A stretch of DNA of 64,000 nucleotides from NCBI GenBank assembly GCA_050084985.1, contig JBITNC010000001.1, forward strand, positions 19,220,001 to 19,284,000, in the 5' to 3' direction. The notes under the pieces were generated by a model. The model made no database searches. It saw only the letters and a list, made by a program, of their open reading frames with translations, and had not been told where the DNA came from. Below are positions 36,776 through 47,100 of this stretch, piece by piece; the stretch's first letter is position 1; each line of letters starts with the position of its first letter. The stretch comes from Nageia nagi. Its lineage: Eukaryota; Pinophyta. Both the position numbers and the translations under genes were made by a program.

Positions 36776-37628
36776 TGTTAACACATAAAAATGAATTTAT
36801 GTTTTTAAATCAATAAATTAATTAAATATCCTTGGCCTAAATATATGTCTTGAATGTATTAAAGTGATAATATCAATGTTTATCTTAAATATGAATTTTA
36901 TAATGATTATCTTGAATATTGCATGGATTATCTTGAATATTGCATGAATTATCTTGTTATTGGTGTGTTTATCTTGAATATTGTGAATTATCCTTATTTA
37001 TGTAGATGCATGCCGACCCATGGGTTGTATTATCTATTATCTATATAAATAAGGGATCTAATAGTAAGTACACATAACAAGGATACACATGATCCCACGT
37101 ATGGTCTTGTAAGTGGCAACCCCTTAAGGTATCTCTTGGTACCGCCTACAAGGCTGTGGTTTGTGTGCTTCCTTTCACAAGCTATCCTAACATCCAAGAT
37201 CTATTCTAATATCATACTGCTATCTGAGACATCCATATTGAAGTTATGGACTTGATCAAGAAGTTAAGAATCATCAAATGAAGGCCATTGGTGCTCCTTT
37301 ATGAATGAAAGAACACCACCGGTGCTCTTATAGCACTGAAACAGACTACCCACGATCCTCTTTTTGCATCTTCATAGGTCATTACATTGTTGGAAAGGTA
37401 GCTCATCATCAGTACATCACCAATATCTTCAACCTTCATTGTCAGGTATGTTCCATGAGGTAAGTACACAAATTACAGTCTTGGTTGGTACAATTACATT
37501 TCTGAATTGGTTATTTTGTTTATCGCTATCTAGAATAAATTGCTATCCATAGCTCAAATACAGATAATATTGAGTTTGTAGATATTTGCTTATTTATTTA
37601 TTTACATGCTCAATTTTATTTGTAAACA
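36776..37628 (+). repeat. Element D 5' LTR
   Basis: Differs from the 3' LTR by scattered, mostly transition changes and one 21-bp tandem duplication (GATTATCTTGAATATTGCATG at 36905-36925 and 36926-36946; single in the 3' LTR). Confidence 0.96.
37041..37052 (+). promoter_or_regulatory. TATA box in element D LTR
   Basis: CTATATAAATAAGG is a good TATA match and is kept in the other LTR at about 43552-43563. It would drive the sense transcript of D. Confidence 0.6.
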
Positions 37629-37630
37629 TT

Positions 37631-37648
37631 TGGTGAACTCGACGTGAA
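37631..37648 (+). other. Element D primer binding site candidate
   Basis: TGGTGAACTCGACGTGAA starts two bases after the LTR. I did not match it to a specific tRNA. The first seven bases agree with the site of A. Confidence 0.6.
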
Positions 37649-37719
37649 CTGCACATCATTGTACTAAAACCCTAAAGGTTTTAGTTAAGACTAATATCTA
37701 TTTTATGAGTGTTTTAGTC

Positions 37720-38936
37720 ATGGATCAGCTCAAGTTATTCTTGCATAGTCTTTCAAAAAGAGATTTGGATGAATTATTGGGGGAAATCAAACATGATGAT
37801 CCAAAAGGATCCAGAGGAATGCAAAATAGTGTTGAGGGTGACAATAGTAATTTTTAGGCTACTATGGAAGGTATGCAAAGGTAGATAGACAGATTGGCAA
37901 GGGATCAGCTCTGCCTAGTGATTCTTTCGAATTTGGTAGTCCCTTATGTGATGAGATTCGTAGGCACATGCCACCATCCAACTACAAAGAGCCAAAATTC
38001 AGTAAGTTCAATGGTGAAGGAGATCTGAGAAGACATATACAAGGATTCAAGGATGAGTGCGAACTCAAAATTGGTACATACCAAAGATTGCAAGCTAAAT
38101 TCTTTCCCCAAAGCTTGGAGGGAGAGGCTCGAGAATGGTTTTATGCCTTACCTAAAGGGTCCATCACATCATTTGAGGAATTTAGTAGTTTGTTCCTAGA
38201 GCAATATAAGCATAACATCAAGAAGGAGATTATGCTATCAGATTTATGTGCTATCAAGCAAGACAGTGATGAGCAACTAGACAAATTTGTTGTAAGGTTT
38301 AAGAAGACATGGCAGCAAGTGAAGACTAGATTAACAGAAAAAGAGGTAAATAACATTTTTAAAGAAGCTGTTATATTTCCCTTACAATCATATGTTATCG
38401 ATTATACACATCTTACATTTTCGGATATGACGTATAAATTGTTAGAGAAAGAAAAAGTCCTTGTGAAGCTAGGGCTTGTGAAGTATGGCAGTAGTGATAA
38501 GACAAAAGCAAAGGATAAGAGATCATAATCACCAAAGAAGGAGAAAACTATCCATGTGATTGAGAAGACAAGTGAGATGAAGGAGAAGAAATTTGTGAGA
38601 TTTCCCATACCTCCAAGACATATCCTAAAAGACCTTGTGGCAAAAGGGTTATTACAACCCTTACCTAAGCATGAAGAAGATCCTACATCAAAAAAACCCA
38701 CTTGGTATAAGGAAGATAGGTATTGTGAGTATCATCAGATTAAGGGCCATGCTACCAATGGGTGTGGAAACCTTAGGGATAGAATACAGAAGCTCATAGA
38801 AGATGGATTCTATGTGTGTCCAGTAAAGGTCAAAGATACAGGAGAAGAGCAACATGTCAATATGATTTTTCTTGAAGATGCTTGTGAGGCTAGCACCGGT
38901 GGGAGCTCCAGGCCCTTCGGAGGTATCATTTGGTAG
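37720..38936 (+). pseudogene. Element D gag (nearly intact, a few lesions)
   Basis: Starts at ATG 37720 (MDQLKLFLHSLSKRDLDELL), then a stop and a frameshift lead into the main open part from 37968: MPPSNYKEPKFSKFNGEGDL, FFPQSLEGEAREWFYALPKG, LFLEQYKHNIKKEIMLSDLC, DSDEQLDKFVVRFKKTWQQV. This is the plant retrotransposon gag core. A single TAA at 38526 separates it from the second half (38556-38936): KFVRFPIPPRHILKDLVAKG and the zinc-binding-like CEYHQIKGHATNGC (Cys-His-His-Cys spacing). About 400 codons in total. It is less decayed than the gag of C, in keeping with a later insertion. Confidence 0.88.
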
Positions 38937-38939
38937 GTC

Positions 38940-39325
38940 AATATATAAAAAAAAGAGAGAGAAAGAAAGAAGCTAGCAGTTAGTTCAGGTCACTAATGAA
39001 CGTCATGGTCAAGAGATTGGGGGGCTTCATGATGCCATAACAGGAGCATTGATGTTGTATTTCATGTTAATAGGATCATCGATGGTCCTCTTTTAGCAGA
39101 AAAATAGGAGAAAGTAAAAGGTACCAACTACTCCCATAGCATGAGAAGTCAGAATTTCAAGTTGTGTCATTGGCATTCATTTTCAAGGATCACAGAACAT
39201 CAAATTCATTCATCACAAGTACATGCACAAGAGCAAATTAGGTACCAAAATTTGTGTTTCATATATATATCATGATCAAAATTTTTTTATTTACAATACA
39301 ATTGGATGAGATCACATAGAATGAC
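38940..39325. other. Spacer between D gag and the antisense gene
   Basis: The two converging genes end here (gag at 38936, the antisense gene at 39326). There is a GA-rich stretch (AAAAAAAAGAGAGAGAAAGA near 38947) and no coding frame. Confidence 0.6.
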
Positions 39326-41135
39326 CTAGAATCTCCTACTAGAGCCCCCTCCCCCTACACTAGAGCTAGTAGCCCTGCTAGATGTACCACCCCCGCATCG
39401 TGCCTTGTATTTCTCTGCATGCGCTTTCTCCTCATCGATCTGTCTCTTAGCCTGGAAAAGTTGCTCATAGAGGGCCTTGATCTCCTTGTTAGCTACCTGT
39501 AGGTCTTGATAGATCCCAGTATAATCTCCTCCTTTGAACCATAGATGACCCTGTAGCTCTCTAATCTCCTCATCCTTCTGATCAATTTGACCACGTAGCC
39601 TAGCCATCTCAACCTCAGGATCTATGACATAGCATAAACATATCATGTTAATCCTTGGCATATCATAAAAACTAGAAAATCAAAGCAAAGCAGAAGAGAA
39701 AATAGGTTACCATCATCATCCTCATCATAGTCTTCCTCCTCCTAATCTGTATCCATCTCATACTCAGGTTCATACTCATCCTAGTCTGGATCAGTCTCCT
39801 CATTATTGTCATGGCCTGCATCTAGAGATGTGTTGCAAGTATATGTCAGGCTACTCTCTCCTCCCCACCCTCCCGTCATGAAGGGAGCATCCCATCTAGT
39901 CTATATGTCTCATGTGTCTTCATCCTCCCATGTATCATCACCCAAGTCAACATCATGAATACCTATGTGGTGAGGATAGTGTGTCCTCCACCAGTCTAGA
40001 TAGTCCTCCATGTGATCAGGTCCATCTATGTCATCATTAACTCCATAATTAGAGTCCTCGCTAGGGGACTCCCAATTTGAGTCCCAGTTAGGTACTGGCT
40101 CATAGTCCTCTGGGAGGTGCCTGCTACGGTAGTAGCGCACCACTATCCTGTAATCATCTGGTATGCCCTTCTGGAGGTTGAACTGATAGAGTACCCACTC
40201 TGGCCTATACAGCTCCACTAGTGCCCTACATGCCTGTATGTATGTAGGGTGTCTCACCCATGCCATCTCCTGTATGTCCTCCTCCCACTCTGGTACACCT
40301 CCCTGATAAGGATGCCAGTATATCTGCACCTCCTACAGTAGGTCAAATTATACCTTCCATCCCTCTAAGTCCATGCTAGGAAAATCTGGTCCCTCTATCA
40401 TTGCCCATCATTGCCAGGTGGGTACATCATCTAGATGGTCTTGGGGAAATGTCATCGGTCTAGAAATGATGATGTGATCATATGCCCACACTTGCAGTAT
40501 CATAGAATGAGCTACCTGTCTCCCCCTCTCTCCACCTCTGCAAAGCTGTGGAGGTCATGATAGAGTTGTGCTAGTATTGCAGGGCACCATGCATATCATT
40601 TCTTATGTGTCACCATGTCCTGTATGATAGGAACCATGCCCACAGGGAAGGTCTCACTACTCTTGTCTGGGTAGACAATAGCATCTAGAAGGTAGGCAAT
40701 GAGGAGCCTCATCTGTAGGTCACCCTGTGCTGGAGGATACTCTGACACATGTCTCACTGGGGACACACCCCTCTTCCTATGATTTACTTCATTTTACCCT
40801 GTCAACCATGTAGCCCATACCTCTACCTGTTCTAGGCTGGGAATAGGAACCATGTTCACTAGCCTCCCCTTGATAGGAAGTCTAGTGATCCTGTAGATAT
40901 CCTCTAGTGTCACAGTGATCTCACCAGTTGAAAGGTGAAAGGTGTTGGAATTTGGATCCCACCTCTCCATCAAAGCTATCAGCATGTTGCGATCATGAAA
41001 CACATAATCAACAAATGCAAGGTAGCTGAAGGAAATGTCTTCCAGAATGCTCTGGGCTATGTCAGTTTGTGGCCACTATTGGGCAATGGTGAAGGTGGCA
41101 CTCTTGCTGGATGGTCGCATAAGGTATGAATGATT
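39326..41135 (-). pseudogene. Antisense plant mobile domain (PMD) gene inside element D, with intron, coiled-coil tail
   Basis: Minus strand, opposite to the gag of D. A PMD/aminotransferase-like domain is clear: FVDYVFHDRNMLIALMERWD, NTFHLSTGEITVTLEDIYRI, TRLPIKGRL, then LLIAYLLDAIVYPDKSSE, AILAQLYHDLHSFAEVE and LQVWAYDHIIISRPMTFP. Next come WHPYQGGVPEWEEDIQEMAW, PEWVLYQFNLQKGIPDDYRI and RSRHLPEDYEPVPNW, an acidic stretch (EEEDYDEDDD), an intron (39622-39710) and a coiled-coil tail (VEMARLRGQIDQKDEEIREL). About 550 codons. One frameshift (around 40525-40540) and around eight in-frame stops make this copy non-functional. ATG 41120 is the first Met of the visible exon. PMD proteins are host silencing or development factors and also occur as extra ORFs in Tat elements. 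Confidence 0.85.
39622..39710 (-). other. Predicted 89-bp intron in the antisense PMD gene
   Basis: On the minus strand GATGATGATG is followed by GTAACCTATTTTCTC and the segment ends ATGTCATAG before ATCCTGAGGTTGAG. Splicing joins GAT GAT GAT G to AT CCT GAG in the frame of both flanking open segments. Confidence 0.7.
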
Positions 41136-41144
41136 CTATAAGAA
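41135..41144 (-). other. Splice acceptor upstream of the antisense PMD exon
   Basis: The minus strand reads CTCTTTTCTTATAG followed by AATCATTCATACCTTATGCG, a pyrimidine-rich tract plus AG. It is open in the frame of the PMD exon and suggests one more 5' exon or a 5'UTR intron. Confidence 0.5.
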
Positions 41145-42069
41145 AAGAGTGACAAAATGCAAGTCAATATCAAATATGAAACAAAAATGGCAAAAATAGT
41201 ATTGGTAAAGAGGACCGCCCACGATCTAGTTCAAGTAAAAAGGACTACCCACGGTCCAAACTAGGGCAAAAAGGACCGCTGATGGTCCTATTTCTATGCA
41301 TGAAGGTCGATAAAATTTGGGGTACAGGTGTGTACGGATGAGCATAGTACAACCATGATACCAGAAATTTGAAAAAATAGAATGCAAAGGGAAAAATGAA
41401 GGGCTAGGGTATTCAATAGGAAAACCCTAGGGGCAATTTGGAAAACTAGTATGTAGGCAGCTAAAATCTAAAGACAAGCAAAAGCATAGCAAGGAAAAGG
41501 TAGGAGATGCAATGTACCTAATGACCAGTAGGAGAATTTACTACCAATGCAACTCTATGTCCATTGCAGCATGTGATTGGTAGGGCCATAGTGTGCAGCA
41601 TAGTAGTACAAGAAATATCACCTAGTGATAGCGACAAAATCACCAACTAAACCTCTCTGACTCAGTCTCTCAAGCTCTAGGATACTCTCAGATATGAAAA
41701 TGATATGTGTGACCAAATGAGGACGGGTGGGGCCCCTTTTATAGAAAATTTAGGGCACATACTTCAAGACAAATTTTGATTTGAGCATTTGATATATGTG
41801 GATAAGCAACTAGGTATCAGTCTGGAATCCAGGGGTGATTCGCAAGGACCTGATCTTCATGGTTTTTGATGAATCCTTAAGAAAAGGACCACCCATGGTC
41901 TCAGATGAAGATCACCAATGTTCTAAATCTACCAAAAAGGACCACCCATGTTCCTTTATCCAGAAAATTAGCTTATCTAAGTATCATAGGTGCATCACAG
42001 GTACTTGATCAACATTATATCCAGGAGAATATTGCTTTGAGTTTCATTTTTATAGACCTATGTTATCAG
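41145..42069 (-). other. Upstream region of the antisense gene in D
   Basis: Non-coding or 5'UTR-like. It holds a minus-strand TATA box at 41735-41744. It also contains, on the plus strand, AGGACCGCCCACGATC-like variants repeated near 41212, 41249 and 41272 and again near 41885-41940. Confidence 0.5.
41735..41744 (-). promoter_or_regulatory. TATA box likely serving the antisense PMD gene
   Basis: Minus strand CTATAAAAGG, a strong TATA consensus match, about 600 bp upstream of the visible PMD exon and pointing toward it. Confidence 0.5.
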
Positions 42070-42356
42070 CTTATCATGTCTCTTGGTGGAGTCCTAGCTC
42101 CCATTATCAGCTTATCATGCCTATGGGTGGAGTTCCAGCTCCCATTATCAGCTTATCATGTCTATGGGTGGAGTTCTAGCTCCCATTATCAGCTTATCAT
42201 GTCTATGGGTGGAGTTCTAGCTCCCATTATTAGCTTATCATGTCTATGGGTGGAGTTCCAGCTCCCATTATCAGCTTATCATGTCTATGAGTGGAGTTCC
42301 AGCTCCCATTATCAGCTTATCATGTCTATGAGTGGAGTTCTAGCTCCCATTATTAG
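42070..42356 (+). repeat. Seven exact-length tandem copies of a 41-bp unit in D
   Basis: The unit starts CTTATCATGTCTATGGGTGG and ends CTCCCATTATCAG. Seven head-to-tail copies fill 287 bp with only point differences. Three units equal 41 codons, so a spurious repetitive open frame runs across. Confidence 0.95.
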
Positions 42357-42807
42357 CTTATCATGCCTCTTGGTGGAGTTTCAGCTCCATCAGTTTATCA
42401 TTATTTTGCGGGGTTCGATTCTTATGCAACTGCAGCATGCCTCTTGGTGCAAAGTCTCAGTTATGGGGAACTTAGCTCTCCTCTATCAGCTTATCATACC
42501 TCTTGGTGGAGTTTCAACTCCATCAGTTTATCATTGTTTATGGAGTTCAATTCTTATGCAACTGCAGCATGCCTCTTGGTGCAAAGTCTTAGTTGTGGGG
42601 AACTTAGCTCTCATTAGCTTATCATTGTTTTGCGGAGTTCAATTCTTATGCAACTATAGCATACCTCTTGGTGCGAAGTCTTAGTTATGTGGAACTTAGC
42701 TCTCATGTATCAGCTTATCATTATTTTGTGGAGTTCAGTTCTTATGCAACTGCAGCATACCTCTTGGTGCAAAGCCTCAGTTGTATGGAACTTAGCTCTC
42801 CCCTGTG
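42357..42807 (+). repeat. Four tandem copies of a 96-133 bp unit in D
   Basis: Copies start at 42357, 42490, 42618 and 42714 and share GGAGTTCAATTCTTATGCAA, then CAGCATGCCTCTTGGTGC and GGAACTTAGCTCTC. The first two also contain a 41-bp-like head, so the two arrays grade into each other. Confidence 0.9.
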
Positions 42808-43030
42808 AGTGGTTATGGTTATCAGGTCTTATTTTGTGATGTGGTCATGTGTGTTGTCATGTGTTGTCATGTCTTGTCTTGTGATGTGGTCTTGTCAAGT
42901 TATCATCAGGTCGTCATGTGTGTGGTCATGGTTATCATGTCTTATCTTATGATGTGGTCTTGTCAGGTCATCTGTCAGGTCATTGTCATGCGTGTTGTCA
43001 GGTTTGTTGTCATGGGTCATCAGTATTGGA
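42808..43030 (+). repeat. GTCATG/GTGATGTGGTC-rich tandem region in D
   Basis: Two degenerate units of about 116 bp, each with GGTTATCA.GTCTTAT, GATGTGGTC and repeated TTGTCATG. This is a third array just upstream of the 3' end of D. Confidence 0.75.
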
Positions 43031-43307
43031 GCAAGATTATCATATTATCATATTATCAGATATATCAGGCTATCACCTTCTATGGCAAAACGCAAGGGGC
43101 AAGCATGCCCAAGGTAATATCAAAAGGGAGTTTTCTCAACCCATATCTAGTACTAATAAGCTTTATCATGATGTTGTTTAATTTTAGAATGGTTAGTGTT
43201 TATCATTGCTTATCAAAATTGTTTGCTATGATGTAGTGTTTTTACTTTGAATGCAAAATCTCAATTCGCCTCATGTTTCTTTCGATTTCACATCCAAAGT
43301 GGGCATC

Positions 43308-44138
43308 TGTTAACACATAAAAATGAATTTATGTTTTTAAATCAATAAATTAATGAAATATGCTTGGCCTAAATATATGTCTTGAATTTATTAAAGTGAT
43401 AATATCAATGTTTATCTTGAATATGAATTTTATAATGATTATCTTGAATATTGCATGAATTATCTTGTTATTGGTGTGTTTATCTTGAATATTGTGAATT
43501 ATCCTTATTTATGTAGATGCATGCCAACCCATGGGTTGTATTATCTATTATCTATATAAATAAGGGATCTAATAGTAAGTCCACATAACAAGGATACACA
43601 TGATCCCGCGTATGGTCTTGTAAGTGGCAACCCCTTAAGGTATCTCTTGGTACCACCTACAAGGCTATGGTTTGTGTGCTTCCTTTCGTGAGCTATCCTA
43701 ACATCCAAGATCTATTCTGATATCATACTGCTATCTGAGACATCCATATTGAAGTTCTGGACTTGATCAAGAAGTTAAGAATCATCAAACGAAGGCCATC
43801 GACACTCCTTTGTGAACAAAAGAACACCGTTGGTGCTCTTATAGCACTAAAATGGACCACCCATGATCCTCTTTCTCCATCTTCACAGGTCATTACGTTG
43901 TTGGAAAGGTAGCTCATCATTAGTACATCGCCAATATCTTCAACCTTCATTATCAGGTACATTCCATGAGGTAAGTACACAAATTACAGTCTTGGTTGGT
44001 ACAATTACATTTCTGAATTGGTTATTTTGTTTATCACTATCTAGAATAAATTGTTATCTGTAGCTCAAATATAGATAATATTGATTTGTAGATATTTTCT
44101 TATTTATTTATTTACACGCTCAATTTTATTTGTAAACA
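43308..44138 (+). repeat. Element D 3' LTR
   Basis: 831 bp, preceded by the purine-rich AAAGTGGGCATC and followed by CTCAT (44139-44143). Confidence 0.96.
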
Positions 44139-47100
44139 CTCATCCTTAAGTATAGATTTAGACAAAACCCCCTAGAGCTCTTGTAACTATCTAGACTCAA
44201 TTAGAACAACTTTGAACTACACATACAAAGCTTTCCTTGTGGGATCTATTATAGTAATCAGCCAAACATAAGAATGCCTTAAATAACATATTAAAAGCTA
44301 TTGAGTTAGATAAAAGTAACCCTAAATCTTTTAGAGATTTCATAAGGGTTGTTCATAGTGCCATGAGGCCTAATATTACATTCTTTTAGAATGAGATTTA
44401 TTATTCTTAGCTTGAGAAGGCAAAGCAAACCACTTTGTACATTATCACCTATATGGATTCATGCCCTTAAAAAAGAGTGCTAATAGATAATGGGTTATCT
44501 ATCAATGTTATATCATCCATAGCATTTGAAAGACTAAAGGTTCCTATTAAGTTCTTAAATGCTCCTACACTCACCATTAGGGCCATTAACAACACTTTGG
44601 CAATGAAAATGGGCATAATTATCCTTCTAATGAAGGTTGGGGTTAAAGAAATTACAAAGACATGTCATTTAGTTGAGGATGAAATGTAGTACAATTTACT
44701 CTTAGGTCAACCATGGATCGAAGATATGGAGGCTATTTCATCAACTTTACATAAATGTATAAAATATTTACATAATAGAATGGTCCATTGTATAATATGT
44801 GACACTAATTTTTTCAATCATTACAACTTAGCTTTTTCCCCTAAGTCTTCTTAAATGCCATTTGGGCATCTTTTTCTTATCATCATTCTCGTGAATGATG
44901 ATCCTACTCTGGTATCATCCCATTCACAATAACCTTAATGTTCATCTTTATCTTTCATTTCATTTGCTTCATCTTCATATCCAACCTCTTCATCTCCCTC
45001 ATGAATTGATCCCTTTGTATGCCATTAGGGTAAGTCACATGAGGATTCTACATGATCTTATTCCAATCATTAGATCCATTTCATGCCCATCTCTAGAAGT
45101 GATTGACCATCATATCATCATGTCCCTCCACTCGATCAATTTTATGTGTCTTCCTCTTGTTTGGTTTTTTATTTGTTACATGAAGATGAGCCCTCTTCCT
45201 CTTTAGTTGGTCCCAATCCTCTTGATCAACATCCTATTAGCTTAGTCATTTCACCATCTTTTTAGGTCATCAAGTATGACTACCTTGGAAAGAGGGAATA
45301 TCATATTGAGGATGTGATTTTTAATATTCCTTCTATCAAAGACTTGGGAGACCATTAGAATCATCACCATCTCCTAGCTCTCTCATCTCACTAGGATCAC
45401 ACTTGAACCTATCTTTCTTTATTTACATGAGTGTGGATACACCCTAGGACATTCCCCTTGAGCATGGTCTTAAGGATAATTTTTACACCAAAATAGAATA
45501 TATTTCTTATCTTTACTTGGTGCATAAACTCTTTGCCAAATAGAAATAGCAAGGGTATGACCTAAGAAAATTCAAGTAGGGAATGGTTCATGTTTTTTCC
45601 ATTTCATTCTAATCTGATCAAGATATGAGCATTCTAGGGTTTCATGGCCCTAAACTTAAGCCTCTAAAGGAGCATTTTCCTAATATTAATATTCCATCAT
45701 GGGAGGTGGAGCATAATGATGAACATGATATCTTGTTATGTTTTGGTCCATCTAGTCCTCATGCTTTGGAGTGTTCCATCCTAGGAAATTTCTTCCATAA
45801 GTATTTAGATAGCCCTTTTGTTGATGTCTGTATCATATTTTTTGATGGTCCTTCATACCTTATCTCTCCTTTGGATTATTCCTAATATAATTTTATCAAT
45901 CCTTTTTTCATGGATCTCTCTTCAACTCTATCAGGTTTATCTTTTGGTTTACGTGATGCCTCTTTTTATTATAATTTCTTTGATGAAGCTGACTCATCTA
46001 ACTCAGCTTCCTTTATCAATAGTCTGGATGAGGATTATTATGCATAGCCTCCCATTTTTAATTAGTTAAAGTATGGATCCCACATGCATGTTGGAAAGTT
46101 AGTTGAGGTTAATATCAATGATGATCTTGAGAATCCTAAGATGGTCTACTTGGGGGATGCTTTAGATGAGTCAAAAAGAGCCAAGGGTACTGAACTATTA
46201 AAGAAGTATGTCAAGGTTTTTTCTTATGGTTACATTTACATACTAGGTATGGATCCTAATATGGTAGTTCACAATATTGTTACTTGACCAAACCCAAAAC
46301 CTATAAAGAAAAAGCCTAGGAGAATTGACCCTGCCAAGTCTATCCAAATCAAGGAAGAGATTTAGAAGCTATTAGATACCAAGTTTGTTCATGTTATATA
46401 TTATCGTCATTGGGTATTAAACATGGTTCCTATTGAAATCCTAAGGTCACCTTAGAGTATGTACAAATTTTATATATCTCAATGTTGCTTTCTCAAAAGA
46501 TGACTTTACACTTCCAAATATTGACACTTTAGTTGAAAATATGATAGAATATTTGGGTGTTACATCAACAAGCTTCTAGGATTTATTATTTCAAAGAGAG
46601 GTATCAAATTTGATCCTAAGAAAATCATGATGATTACTAGTATGCCTCAACACATGATCTCAAACTTTAAGAAGTCTCCAAGGTAAAATTCAGGCTATCA
46701 AGAGATTTATAGCTCATCTCTCTAAAAGTGTCACCCATTTAATGCCCACCTTAATAAGGGAGTGAGATTTTATTGGAATGAGAATTATCAAAAGGATTTT
46801 GATAACATTAAATAGTATTTTCTCAACCCTCAGTTCTCACTCCACCTAGATATAATGTCCCCTTTCACTTGTACTTTTGACCACTAACTTTGCCCTAGGA
46901 GTCATGCTTACATAGAAGAATGATTAGGACAAGGAAGAAGCTATTTATTATCTTATTTGTACACTAGTTGATTATGAGCTTCATTATGTCTATATTGAGA
47001 GAGTTTGTCTTGCTCTTGTCTTTGCTTCCAAGAATTTGACATATTACATGTTGAACCATACCACTTATGTCATTTCTAAGGTCAATCCATTGAAGCATAT

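Larger units (their letters stand above)
36776..44138 (+). mobile_element. Element D: non-autonomous Tat-like retrotransposon with antisense PMD gene
   Basis: A complete 7,363-bp insertion: LTRs of 853 and 831 bp (TGTTAACACATAAAA...TTTGTAAACA), perfect CTCAT target duplications, a primer site, a plus-strand gag with a zinc-knuckle-like region, then no RT or integrase. In place of pol there is a minus-strand plant mobile domain gene, followed by tandem-repeat arrays and a short purine-rich tract (AAAGTGGGCATC) before the 3' LTR. The LTRs are about 96-97% alike by eye, so D is younger than its host C. Mobility would need proteins from an autonomous Tat element. Confidence 0.95.

Noticed and set aside
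41905-42684. A 259-codon plus-strand open frame
   Set aside because: It is produced by reading through the 41-bp tandem array (three units equal 41 codons), with a repeated low-complexity translation and no domain.
42805-43236. A 143-codon plus-strand open frame rich in Cys/Val/Met
   Set aside because: It runs through GTCATG-type repeats; composition artefact.
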